Position numbers and translations under genes: made by a program
Part shown: one piece after another, positions 19,363-27,111 of the stretch
Layout: every line of letters begins with the position of its first letter
How positions within the stretch are numbered: position 1 is the stretch's first letter
The notes under the pieces: generated by a model
Databases searched by the model: none
What the model saw: only the letters and a program-made list of their open reading frames with translations
What the model was told of the DNA's origin: nothing
Source: GCA-2401735 sp051252095
GTDB taxonomy: Bacteria; Pseudomonadota; Gammaproteobacteria; Burkholderiales; Methylophilaceae
NCBI GenBank assembly: GCA_051252095.1
Contig: JBPOFK010000006.1
Span: 70,556 to 134,555 of the forward strand
DNA: 64,000 bases
Direction: 5' to 3'

Positions 19363-20121
19363 CTACATACCTACAATCATTTTTGCACTTAGTAACTGCG
19401 GTAAGCCTTGCGGTGCTTTCTGAACTTGTATCACATCAATATCTAGTTTCACTATTGTTACTTGCCATGGCATGGCCTGCATAGACTGTATAAAGGTTTT
19501 TAAATTATCAAATGTGCCTTCAATCTTAACTTCCTGAAAAGGTCTTGCTTCGGCAAAGTCATTGACCATTTTATCCATTAACTCGCCTTCCCTCGTTATA
19601 GCCCCCACAACACCACCAAATTGTGCTGCATTTTTTTTCGCCCTCTTGGCTTGTTTCCGTAATTTCTTAAGCTGCGCCCTCTCTTCAGCCTTACTCATCT
19701 TCTTGTTTGTTAGCTGCCCTGTTTGTATATCAATCACCACCCTGCGTTGGACTAAATAAGGCAGATTTTGCACAACCTTCACTCTAGATGACCTTGCAAC
19801 TTCTGAAATTTTCAATAACACATCCTGGCTATCTACAGGGGCTAAACGTTGCTCCAAATTAGCAGCCTGGCCTGCAACCCCAGCAAGCTCTTTTTTCAGC
19901 TCACTTAATTCTCCAGCTAAAAATGTTGAATCTTCATATGGCTCTTCTGGGATATTAGGTGCTTTTAATAACTTTCTATCTATATCCAATTGCTTGCCCT
20001 GTGCTGCCACCTCTTGGTAAAAAGGAATGAGCCTCGCCTTGGCATACACAACAAAAAAGCATAACAGTACGCATGCAATCAATAGCCATTGATACTTCTG
20101 TGGTAAGTTTTTAAATCGCAT
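19363..20121 (-). CDS. PilO/GspM-like inner membrane protein, system A
   Basis: 252 residues: a short cytoplasmic start, one transmembrane helix (about 11-30, YQWLLIACVLLCFFVVYAKA), a coiled-coil stretch (about 65-95), a Lys/Ala-rich charged segment (about 138-165), then a small ferredoxin-like domain at the C-terminus (VKIEGTFDNLKTFIQSMQAM). This is the usual PilO/GspM order. It likely pairs with the upstream GspL/PilMN-like protein in the alignment subcomplex. The charged insert is longer than in typical PilO. Confidence 0.8.
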   Translation of the reverse strand: MRFKNLPQKYQWLLIACVLLCFFVVYAKARLIPFYQEVAAQGKQLDIDRKLLKAPNIPEEPYEDSTFLAGELSELKKELAGVAGQAANLEQRLAPVDSQDVLLKISEVARSSRVKVVQNLPYLVQRRVVIDIQTGQLTNKKMSKAEERAQLKKLRKQAKRAKKNAAQFGGVVGAITREGELMDKMVNDFAEARPFQEVKIEGTFDNLKTFIQSMQAMPWQVTIVKLDIDVIQVQKAPQGLPQLLSAKMIVGM

Positions 20122-20126
20122 TTTTG

Positions 20127-21920
20127 CTACCTTAAGGTGTTCGCAACATTGGCTGGAAGGCTAGATAATGGGCGGTTACCCAACTGCTTACGTATTAACC
20201 AATCTTTATCATTGAGTCTTGTCATACTAAAATTGAGCGCATAACCAATTAAACCCAATCGGCCAGTTTCTTCTGTCACAGTCATATCTTTCACCTGATA
20301 GCCCATCGCGTGCGTTTCAATCTGAAAGAACTTGACGAACTCTTGTGCAGCCTGCTCACTAAGCGACCAGGCTGAAATTTTAAAACCCAAAATAGTGTCT
20401 TCTGATATTTTTTCAATCACAACATCTTCAGTGACGGTTTTTTCTAAAGCATTCAATACTTCTGACAATCGCTCATTGCGAGCGGGTAATTCTTTGGAGA
20501 CTAACTGCACTAAAGTATCTGCTTGTTTTTTTTCTGCCTCTGTGTCTTTAATCTCGGCTTTAAGTACATCCACTTTTTTGGTTTCATCTTTTATGCGCTG
20601 AATGGTGGATCTAATGCTGCCGACATCTTCTGCAATGCTGGCTGATTTCGCTTCAATATAGAATTGCCGTAAAAACAGACTTGTTTCTGATAGCAGGATT
20701 ATGGCTATCAATGCCATTGCCGCTAGCACGGCCCGCACCTCAATACGCTGCATAACAGGTGCGAGTGGCTCGTCTGTAGAGACAGACTCGACATGACCTA
20801 ACTTACTCACATTTAAAAAATGAAAGGCAGCATTCCGCATGGCAATACTGACTTTTGCAGAAAGCTTATAATCTGCTTCAATTTCACGCCCGATGATATT
20901 GCTTAAGTCAGTGATATTCTGTTTAGCGCTGTCTTCATTCGCGCTCAAACTGTCGATTAGTGTGATAGATTGGTTTAGCTCTGCACCTAGTTCATGGTAT
21001 AGCTCGCTAGCATGGCTTAAGAATGTGCTCGCATGGCATGACATTGTTTGAATTTGAAGTGGCTCGCCATTATCTAATACAACACCTGCAATAACGCCTT
21101 GGTGCAACTCAAGCAACAAACGCTGTTCATCCACAATCTTTGGTTCTTTGCGTTTATCAGCAGTCTCTTTTTCTGTTACACCGCCAGCAACAAGTGGGTA
21201 ACATGCCTCTAATTTAATAGCATGTTTAGAAAAAGCCGCTTGCCATTCTCTCAGCAAGCCTTGATTCATGCCTGCAACTAGCCATTTATAAACAGCCTCC
21301 TTTTGCATCGGCTGAAGGTTTAAAGCATGCCAACCACATTTAAGCCCCTCATTCTCACTTACAAACCATTTTTGCCGACTCAAACAATTGGCTAAATCAG
21401 CTTGGCTTAAACCAAACATTTCTTTTGCTAGCTCACCAAACACTTTGTAAACCGCCGCACTTCCTTTGGCATTGGCAAGTGTTGCTTGTTGTTCCAGAAC
21501 CTCTTCTAACTCATCCGTATTGAGGTGTCCATAAAATTGCAACAACTGCCCAATCAACATGACGCGTTGGTGCTGATTAAACGCTGGTTCCACCTCCCAC
21601 TGCATCGTTTCTGCCAATTGCTGAACGGGTAACTTATTCGCAGGTGGAATAGCTAAGTCAAGCACAGCCATGCTTACCGCAGGTGTAACTAATATGGCAT
21701 GCTCTCCTTTCCACCCCTTTTGCCGTGCTTTATCAACTAGCTCAGTCACAGCATCACCAAGTTCAAACTGATCACTTGATACCTCTTGCCCCGTGGTAAG
21801 GTTCTCACCTTTTTTATTCACTGCTGTTGCCCGTAATCCAGAAAAACTCGCTTCACAGACCAACACATTGTCTATGTTATGAAACGTAGTGATTTTTTCT
21901 AAAAATGATTCAAACGACAT
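20127..21920 (-). CDS. GspL/PilM-PilN-type fusion protein, system A
   Basis: 597 residues from ATG 21920; a TTG 9 codons upstream (21947) would overlap the preceding gene. The N-terminal ~370 residues look like an actin-like PilM/GspL cytoplasmic domain (HAILVTPAVSMAVLDLAIP, then AETMQWEVEP). A transmembrane helix follows near 400-420 (AVLAAMALIAIILLSETSLF), then a periplasmic coiled coil and a PilN-type alpha/beta domain. It would recruit the ATPase to the membrane. PilM and PilN are separate proteins in classical type IV pili; one chain is the T2SS GspL arrangement. Confidence 0.8.
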   Translation of the reverse strand: MSFESFLEKITTFHNIDNVLVCEASFSGLRATAVNKKGENLTTGQEVSSDQFELGDAVTELVDKARQKGWKGEHAILVTPAVSMAVLDLAIPPANKLPVQQLAETMQWEVEPAFNQHQRVMLIGQLLQFYGHLNTDELEEVLEQQATLANAKGSAAVYKVFGELAKEMFGLSQADLANCLSRQKWFVSENEGLKCGWHALNLQPMQKEAVYKWLVAGMNQGLLREWQAAFSKHAIKLEACYPLVAGGVTEKETADKRKEPKIVDEQRLLLELHQGVIAGVVLDNGEPLQIQTMSCHASTFLSHASELYHELGAELNQSITLIDSLSANEDSAKQNITDLSNIIGREIEADYKLSAKVSIAMRNAAFHFLNVSKLGHVESVSTDEPLAPVMQRIEVRAVLAAMALIAIILLSETSLFLRQFYIEAKSASIAEDVGSIRSTIQRIKDETKKVDVLKAEIKDTEAEKKQADTLVQLVSKELPARNERLSEVLNALEKTVTEDVVIEKISEDTILGFKISAWSLSEQAAQEFVKFFQIETHAMGYQVKDMTVTEETGRLGLIGYALNFSMTRLNDKDWLIRKQLGNRPLSSLPANVANTLR

Positions 21921-21931
21921 AGAGCGACTTT

Positions 21932-23149
21932 CTACGGTAGATTCCAAGTGAGGGTTACTTGAGAGGTGTTATTGGTTAGGGTGAAATAGACGGGGCTGTG
22001 TTCAACATCAACGGCGCTACAGTTAGTGCGTCCATCATATATGCCTATATCAGTGACCTCACTTGTTGCAGGGTCAACATCCACACACCACATTAAAGCT
22101 GCGAATCGACCAATTGGTGTGCCGTCATTAGGATTTATTGTCTGCGTTATTAATGCCTCTCCTCCTGCAATCTCAACAGGGTTATCGGCGCTAATGATAC
22201 GAACATCATCTATAAGTGTGGCAGCATTATCTCCATCATCCATATACCGATAAATTTTCAACTGTAAGTTAGATGCATTAGCAGGTAATGTAGCCAGATT
22301 ACTAAAATTGATATTAAATGTAATTGGTGCATCACTGAGCGTCCATTCCCTCTCACTAACAATGTCTTGGTTCACATCAAGAGGAAAGTCCTCTGTGAAG
22401 TCACCAGACCCTCCTGTGTCTTGGTCTTGATCTGAGCCCCAGCTTTGAATAAAAAAGTCAGTAACCTCGCCAATCTGCTCGCCACGTGTATCGACTTCCC
22501 ATCCAAAATTAACAGAATCTTCTGCTAACCCTAAGTCACCTTCCCTACCCCAGCCATCCCTAAACAACTTGCTCCCTGCTGTATATAAATAAGGACCTCT
22601 CCATCCGCCATGTAATTCATTTGTATAAATTGGCCCTGTTGCTGGTAGGACTGGTGTACTGACGGTATAACCAAGTTCAATTGTCTGCCAGTCTGGCTGG
22701 TTAATCGTTATCTCTGCCGTACCAGCATCATCATCATCATCATAAGGAATTAAAATTTCTGCTGTAGCATTATCATCATCGTGATCATACATTGGCGTTT
22801 GACTGATCAATTCGACAATGCCAACCGGCAAGCGCCCCATATCCGCCACATAACCTCTGACATATGGTGAGCCGTTTAGATATAAATTGGGCTGGCTAAT
22901 AATGGCATCGTGAATTTGGTTCCAACGAGATTCTGTTTCCTGCTGACGTTTTAAATCGCCGTTATCCAGAATTAAAGTAGTGGAAGCAAGCGCTACGATA
23001 CTGAGCAAGGCTATGACAACAACAAGCTCTAGCAAGCTAAAGCCTTGTTGTTTAAATCGAGTAACTGCTTTAGCTAAACCCAATAGCGGATAATGGCGTG
23101 CAGAAACACACTCACCTTTTCTATTAAGGTTTAGATAAAACTGCTTCAT
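21932..23149 (-). CDS. Large GspG-like prepilin with extended C-terminal domain, system A
   Basis: 405 residues. The class III cleavage site is QQG|FSLLELVVVIALLSIVAL with Glu at +5. The leader before Gly 36 is unusually long, yet the ATG at 23149 has a strong GGGGAG ribosome site 5 bases upstream, so this start is supported. A GspG-like segment (WRGPYL ... DGWGREG, about residues 178-205) follows. Residues 121-150 are a tandem 15-residue acidic duplication (YDxDDDxxTAEIxIx). The last ~150 residues look like an all-beta domain. Possibly a tip or minor pilin, or an adhesin-like subunit. Confidence 0.88.
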   Translation of the reverse strand: MKQFYLNLNRKGECVSARHYPLLGLAKAVTRFKQQGFSLLELVVVIALLSIVALASTTLILDNGDLKRQQETESRWNQIHDAIISQPNLYLNGSPYVRGYVADMGRLPVGIVELISQTPMYDHDDDNATAEILIPYDDDDDAGTAEITINQPDWQTIELGYTVSTPVLPATGPIYTNELHGGWRGPYLYTAGSKLFRDGWGREGDLGLAEDSVNFGWEVDTRGEQIGEVTDFFIQSWGSDQDQDTGGSGDFTEDFPLDVNQDIVSEREWTLSDAPITFNINFSNLATLPANASNLQLKIYRYMDDGDNAATLIDDVRIISADNPVEIAGGEALITQTINPNDGTPIGRFAALMWCVDVDPATSEVTDIGIYDGRTNCSAVDVEHSPVYFTLTNNTSQVTLTWNLP

Positions 23150-23184
23150 TACGACTCCCCAAAGTGATGCTTTTTTATGACGCC

Positions 23185-23214
23185 AAAAAGACAGTACCAG
23201 TCAGGCACTGTCTT
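23185..23214 (-). terminator. Intrinsic terminator between the two system A prepilin genes
   Basis: On the minus strand AAGACAGT-GCC-TGACT-GGT-ACTGTCTT is followed by TTT: an 8-base perfect stem extended by three more pairs (one G-T), a 5-base loop and a U-tract. It lies 44 bases after the stop of the upstream pilin-like gene and before the rest of the machine operon. It should attenuate rather than abolish readthrough. Confidence 0.8.
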
Positions 23215-23257
23215 AATGGGTCTTTATATAATCAATTAAACTATTAAGTTCATTAGA

Positions 23258-24253
23258 TTAGTTTTGTGATGCATCGTTAGCGTTCGCTACGTTTTGATCA
23301 ATCACGTTACCTTCTGTATCAAGCACAGCTAACAAACGAGGCTTTTCAAACACCTCATCCGCAGCGACATCATCATCATCATTTGCATCTGCACCAACAT
23401 GGAACAATGCAATATAGCGTGCATAATTTTCATTCGGATTAGTTCTTTGGCTAATGAAAGTAGGAGGAGATGCAACGGCTACTGAAGAATTTGCTGTACT
23501 GTGCGCAGCATCATGTCCAAAACCAAACGCGACAACAAGGTGACATTCATCACTTTCGATAGAGTCATTGATTGCATTCATACGTTGACCCGCTTCGATA
23601 CCAATAGCTGTTCCAGCCACAACTGCGCCATCCTCATCAAGTGTAGATAAGTATGTTGCCGGCCCAGCCGCACCACCTAATTGACATGCACCATCTCCCG
23701 TTGGAACAATTGCAACATTGCTTAATCCATCTAACAAAAGTTCAGCCACATCAACCGTTGCATCTAAATCTTCCAGTGCTACAGCACCTTCATTATGTTG
23801 CAAGTTTGGCTCAACATCTGGTGTTGAAATAAGTGTTAAACGTGTTTGAACTTCTTCAACGCCCACATCTTCAAATGCTTCAGCAATTTCATCGTTTAAG
23901 GCACTAGCGCCAAGCCCAAATGCTGCTAGATAGACACGACTTTCATTATTCATAAAGTCAGGGGCTACACCATCGCCATCAGTATTAGCTAAAGCATTAC
24001 CATCTTCATCGGTACCGCCAGCTGATAATAGGTTATCCCATTGATTAGGGTATGCTTGTGTAACTGCACGGTAATTACGAATGGCCTGATCGGCTGTTGC
24101 TGTGTTGTTAGAAGCCGTTGCTGCTTGGGCTTTATCTGTTAAGCCTTCGTATGCGAGTAATGCACCTGCTGATAAAATCGCGATAATGGACACGACGACC
24201 AATAGTTCTAAAAGGGTAAAACCTTTTTCTTTCATCATGAGAGTTTGTTTCAT
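23258..24253 (-). CDS. Acidic prepilin, probable major pilin of system A
   Basis: 331 residues from ATG 24253, which has GGAG 8 bases upstream; a frame 10 codons longer lacks such a site. Class III site KEKG|FTLLELLVVVSIIAILSAG with Glu at +5 and an 11-residue leader. The mature protein is about 320 residues, much larger than common type IVa pilins, and very acidic, with clusters such as DANDDDDVAADE near the C-terminus and two Cys (GDGACQLGG and DECHLVV). Its own 5' region and the terminator directly after it suggest high expression. No relationship beyond the pilin N-terminus was recognised. Confidence 0.88.
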   Translation of the reverse strand: MKQTLMMKEKGFTLLELLVVVSIIAILSAGALLAYEGLTDKAQAATASNNTATADQAIRNYRAVTQAYPNQWDNLLSAGGTDEDGNALANTDGDGVAPDFMNNESRVYLAAFGLGASALNDEIAEAFEDVGVEEVQTRLTLISTPDVEPNLQHNEGAVALEDLDATVDVAELLLDGLSNVAIVPTGDGACQLGGAAGPATYLSTLDEDGAVVAGTAIGIEAGQRMNAINDSIESDECHLVVAFGFGHDAAHSTANSSVAVASPPTFISQRTNPNENYARYIALFHVGADANDDDDVAADEVFEKPRLLAVLDTEGNVIDQNVANANDASQN

Positions 24254-24290
24254 TTTGCTTCTCCAAAATATTGTAATTAACAATTTTTAT

Positions 24291-24365
24291 TTAGTTACCA
24301 GGCCACTTTTCCTCACCTGACTTTGTATGCTGATCGATAGCTTTTTTTGATTTAGCCTTAGACAT
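24291..24365 (-). CDS. Possible 24-codon leader ORF in the pilin 5' region
   Basis: ATG 24365 to TAA 24291 encodes a small basic, hydrophilic peptide (MSKAKSKKAIDQ...), ending 37 bases before the pilin start. No Shine-Dalgarno is visible. If transcription starts from the sigma-54-like site (predicted +1 near 24370) it would be almost leaderless. It may be chance. Confidence 0.2.
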   Translation of the reverse strand: MSKAKSKKAIDQHTKSGEEKWPGN

Positions 24366-24380
24366 ATGGTCGTGGTTTTT

Positions 24381-24396
24381 TGCAATTCCCGTACCG
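24381..24396 (-). promoter_or_regulatory. Sigma-54-like promoter upstream of the system A pilin
   Basis: Minus strand CGGTACGGGAATTGCA keeps the invariant GG-N10-GC spacing and matches the consensus TGGCACG-N4-TTGCA except for two positions. Predicted +1 is near 24370, leaving a leader of about 117 bases to the pilin ATG. RpoN promoters need an AAA+ activator; one is encoded at 50199-51617, but no link is shown. Confidence 0.4.
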
Positions 24397-24442
24397 CACA
24401 CATGCAAGCATCTTATAGAGCCACTACAAAATGAAATACATT

Positions 24443-24489
24443 AAAAATCCCGTAATCATTTAGGAGTTTTTCCCGATGATCTTGGGATT
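24443..24489. promoter_or_regulatory. Paired TCCCG motifs upstream of the pilin promoter
   Basis: AAAAATCCCGTAATCAT (24443-24459) and GTTTTTCCCGATGAT (24466-24480), with CCCG cores 23 bases apart (about two helical turns), then an opposite-facing GGGATT at 24484-24489. The same motif recurs at 24712-24745 and as a perfect palindrome at 26846-26858. Candidate binding site of the adjacent NarL/FixJ-type regulator. Confidence 0.45.
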
Positions 24490-24538
24490 TATCAGCGCGA
24501 ATCTGCCAATTTTTTACTTTCTTTAATCAGTGTTATCC

Positions 24539-24568
24539 AAAAAAAACACCGCATGCTTCATGCGGTGT
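24539..24568 (-). terminator. Strong intrinsic terminator, minus strand
   Basis: Minus strand ACACCGCATG-AAG-CATGCGGTGT followed by eight T: a 10-base perfect stem with a 3-base loop. It lies 218 bases after the response-regulator stop and about 60 bases upstream of the TCCCG motifs of the pilin, isolating the pilin unit from the regulator operon. Confidence 0.85.
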
Positions 24569-24665
24569 ATACGGGGAAGAAACTTCAGGAGTATTACTTT
24601 TTAAAGTAGCCACCATGATAATTATTGTTATAGTCATGACGGCTTACACTTCTAGTTACATGCAA
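24539..24665 (-). ncRNA. Candidate regulated small RNA (or micro-ORF transcript)
   Basis: A minus-strand segment bounded by promoter-like sequence shared with the pilin upstream region (CTCTATA then TGCTTGCATGT, 24677-24659) and the strong terminator at 24539-24568. It would give a transcript of about 110-130 nt. It contains a second small hairpin (ACTTT-TT-AAAGT, near 24597-24608). A 34-codon frame (ATG near 24643) is possible but has no ribosome site. Start and existence are inferred. Confidence 0.3.
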
Positions 24666-24711
24666 GCAACTATAGAGAAGCATAATCAAGTAGGCATATT
24701 AATGCTTGTTG

Positions 24712-24745
24712 TTTTATCCCGAATTGAGCAGGAAAAATTCCCGAG
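24712..24745. promoter_or_regulatory. Second pair of TCCCG motifs
   Basis: TTTTATCCCGAAT (24712-24724) and GGAAAAATTCCCGAG (24731-24745), CCCG cores 22 bases apart, between the response-regulator stop and the candidate small RNA. This nearly repeats the arrangement at 24443-24480. Confidence 0.4.
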
Positions 24746-24785
24746 TTGCTTGGTTATGAAGCGCTAAGGGCTCAAAGCTAGTGTT

Positions 24786-25430
24786 TTACCCATCAATAAC
24801 ACCGTGCCGGATAGCAAGCCTAACCATCTCAATTGGATTGCTCACACCCAGTTTTTGTTTAATCATGGTGTGATAGTTAGCAACCGTTTTATGACTAATT
24901 TTTAGCCTTTCTCCAACCTCTTCAGCACTCACCCCTTCAGTTAATAATCGAAACACTTCGAACTCGCGCGCTGATAACATTTTTAATGGATTTTCATCCC
25001 CTGACATACTTTCAATGGCAATTTTTTGCGCCACCTCTGAGCTTATATAGTTACGCCCATTGGCTACCTCTTTTATCGCTTTTAACAAATCACTGTCAGA
25101 GCCTGTTTTTGTCACATAGCCCTTGACTCCAGACTTAAGCACCTGTGATGCAAAGGTTGCATTGTCGTGCATGGAAAAGATAATAATTTTGGCAGATGGA
25201 TAACGGCTAATAATGCGCCTGGCAGACTCCAGCCCTCCCATACCTGGCATTGATAAATCCATCACGACCACATCAACTGGCTCAGCCGAATACAAGTGAT
25301 AAGCTTGATCACCATCTACGGCCTCTGCCATCACTTTGATGCTTGATTGATTTTCGATCAAACGTCGCAAGCCAGCCCTTACCACGGCATGATCATCAAC
25401 CAGCATTACTTTTATTGTTGCAGCATTCAT
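24786..25430 (-). CDS. NarL/FixJ-family response regulator
   Basis: 214 residues from ATG 25430, which begins MNAATIKVMLVDDH directly at the receiver domain; the longer frame back to 25499 runs into the kinase gene and adds no domain. Receiver about 6-120 with acidic pocket DD (12-13), phospho-acceptor Asp 58 (VVVMDLSMPG) and Lys in GYVTKTG. LuxR-type HTH about 148-210 (LSAREFEVFRLLTEGVSAEE). Second gene of a two-component operon, 16 bases after the kinase stop. Probable regulator of system A; the repeated TCCCG motif nearby is its candidate site. Confidence 0.95.
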   Translation of the reverse strand: MNAATIKVMLVDDHAVVRAGLRRLIENQSSIKVMAEAVDGDQAYHLYSAEPVDVVVMDLSMPGMGGLESARRIISRYPSAKIIIFSMHDNATFASQVLKSGVKGYVTKTGSDSDLLKAIKEVANGRNYISSEVAQKIAIESMSGDENPLKMLSAREFEVFRLLTEGVSAEEVGERLKISHKTVANYHTMIKQKLGVSNPIEMVRLAIRHGVIDG

Positions 25431-25446
25431 CTTTACATTTCCACCA

Positions 25447-26805
25447 TCAATCCAATATTGGTAATCTGACCACGACGCGTGTTCCAATGCCCACACCACT
25501 ATCTAATTCAAACTCGCCGCTTAATCCTTCTATACGCTCGTGCATGCCTTGCAAACCAAAGCCTTTCTCAACCTCACTTTGTTCAAAGCCCACACCATCA
25601 TCTTCTATCATAAGCACCAAGGTATTCGCTTCTTCAAATACGCCAACGGTAACTATTTTTGCATTGGCATAGCGTGCAATATTAGTCAGGCTTTCCTGAA
25701 CGATTCGATAAGCTGTAATTGCTATTGTTTCTGGCAATGCTTTTAGGTTTCCTGCGATATTAATAGAACATTCCGCTCCATTTAATTTTGGCCCCCATGA
25801 AGAAACTAGATCTTCAAGCGCATCTTTTAAGCCTAGCTTGTCAATAGTCTCTGGACGCAAACGATTCAAAATTTGGTGCGTAATCCCCATCATTTTTTTT
25901 GTCACCGAGACAATTGCTTGAGCGCTTAATCTTAATTTCTCAAAATTAAATGCATCAATATCTTTAACATTCAAAATCGCTTGTGCATCTACATGAATCG
26001 CCGTGATACTCTGCCCTATTTCATCATGCAAATCTCTGGCTAAACTTTTGCGTTCAGCTTCTTCCAAGCCAATAATCTGTCTGGATAAGCCTAAATTCCG
26101 TTTAATACTTTGTTCTAGCGTTTCAGCCATGCCATTAAATTTTTCACCAATACTCGCTAGCTCTGGCAATTCGAAACTTGGTAAGCGTGTATCTAACTTT
26201 CCTTCTTCTAAGCCTGTTAATGCCGCCAATATCCTATTGACTGGTTTTAATGCACTTTCTATCGCCCAATAGACCATCACATTAACTGCAATAAAAAACA
26301 CAAAAACCAATGCCAATAAGCCTTTTGTATCATCCCAAATTTCTTCAATCTCATAAGATGGGTCAGGAGTGATAATTAACCTACCCACACGTTGACCACC
26401 AAAAATAACGATGCGTGTCGTTTGCATCATTGGCGCGATATTCGTCATTACACGCACAAACCACTCGGGCGCAATATGCTTATCACTTTTTGCATCTTCT
26501 GTTTGGTTGGTATCACGTATCTGGCCCAACATATCAACAAACTCAATACGCAAATGGCGAATATGGCTAAGGCTGGCCAAATTAAATGGCATTGCATGCG
26601 GGCCGCCCACAGGCGTTTTGGCAAAGGTTAAAATCTCTCTATCCAGCAAATGCAGGGCTAAACTTGCCGTGGATTCTATTTCAGCCCTTACGTTTTCTCT
26701 AGCATTGAGCAACATAAACCCTGAACCAATAATTAATACAATGATTAACAAACAGGTAATCATGATATTGAGTCTTAGTTTTAAACTAATCGCATTGAAT
26801 TTCAT
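25447..26805 (-). CDS. Sensor histidine kinase, NarX/UhpB class, with LapD/MoxY-like periplasmic domain
   Basis: 452 residues from ATG 26805 (a TTG 3 codons upstream is possible). Helix 1 about 13-33, periplasmic region about 34-164 with the Ala/Glu-rich start (NARENVRAEIESTASLAL) seen in LapD/MoxY-type sensors, helix 2 about 165-187, HAMP about 187-240, HisKA_3 with His 260 in SLARDLHDEIGQS, and a C-terminal HATPase (N-box ESLTNIARYA, G-box IEDDGVGF and GFGLQGMHERI). The signal is unknown. The perfect palindrome 41 bases upstream suggests autoregulation. Confidence 0.93.
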   Translation of the reverse strand: MKFNAISLKLRLNIMITCLLIIVLIIGSGFMLLNARENVRAEIESTASLALHLLDREILTFAKTPVGGPHAMPFNLASLSHIRHLRIEFVDMLGQIRDTNQTEDAKSDKHIAPEWFVRVMTNIAPMMQTTRIVIFGGQRVGRLIITPDPSYEIEEIWDDTKGLLALVFVFFIAVNVMVYWAIESALKPVNRILAALTGLEEGKLDTRLPSFELPELASIGEKFNGMAETLEQSIKRNLGLSRQIIGLEEAERKSLARDLHDEIGQSITAIHVDAQAILNVKDIDAFNFEKLRLSAQAIVSVTKKMMGITHQILNRLRPETIDKLGLKDALEDLVSSWGPKLNGAECSINIAGNLKALPETIAITAYRIVQESLTNIARYANAKIVTVGVFEEANTLVLMIEDDGVGFEQSEVEKGFGLQGMHERIEGLSGEFELDSGVGIGTRVVVRLPILD

Positions 26806-26845
26806 ATTTCGCAAAGATAGTAGTGGCTTATTGCACTTAAGTATT

Positions 26846-26858
26846 GGGAAAAATTCCC
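26846..26858. promoter_or_regulatory. Perfect palindrome upstream of the sensor kinase
   Basis: GGGAA-AAA-TTCCC, followed by GAATGAT. It is the most symmetric copy of the TCCCG motif family and lies 41 bases before the kinase ATG, a position suited to overlap the promoter. Confidence 0.5.
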
Positions 26859-27043
26859 GAATGATAGGATTTGAGGCACGTTTTTATTGGGAGGCGATTA
26901 TTCTTTAATAATTATGTGTTTTTAAAAGCAATCAGCATGCCATCATATTATATTGACCAACCGATTGATTATTATGGTTATTTATAGATCAGCCAAGTGC
27001 TATTGGTTAATTTCAGCCAATGTGGTGGTGGTTTAAATATTAG

Positions 27044-27111
27044 TGGATTGCTTCACTTCGCTCGCAATGACCTATCTCTGTCACTGCGAGGGCGTAGTCC
27101 GTGGCAGTCCA
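27044..27111. repeat. Degenerate palindromic REP-like repeat
   Basis: The left arm TGGATTGCTTCACTTCGCTC... and right arm ...CACTGCGAGGGCGTAGTCC...AGTCCA are imperfect inverted copies of a dispersed TGGATTGCTTCG/CGCAATGAC type element. The rest of 26860-27359 holds no convincing gene; it has further fragments (27150-27260, 27312-27340) in which the local base composition becomes GC-richer than the flanks. Confidence 0.55.

Noticed and set aside
22726..22743. ATC trinucleotide run as a phase-variable repeat
   Set aside because: It encodes an Asp run; changes in copy number would not shift the frame, so it is not a classical phase switch.
24591..24758. 50-codon plus-strand frame after AGGAG in the region between the pilin and the regulator
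   Set aside because: Spacing from AGGAG to ATG is too long, it crosses the TCCCG motifs, and composition is not protein-like.
26411..26908. 165-codon plus-strand frame opposite the kinase gene
   Set aside because: Lies antisense to a clear histidine kinase with no motif of its own.
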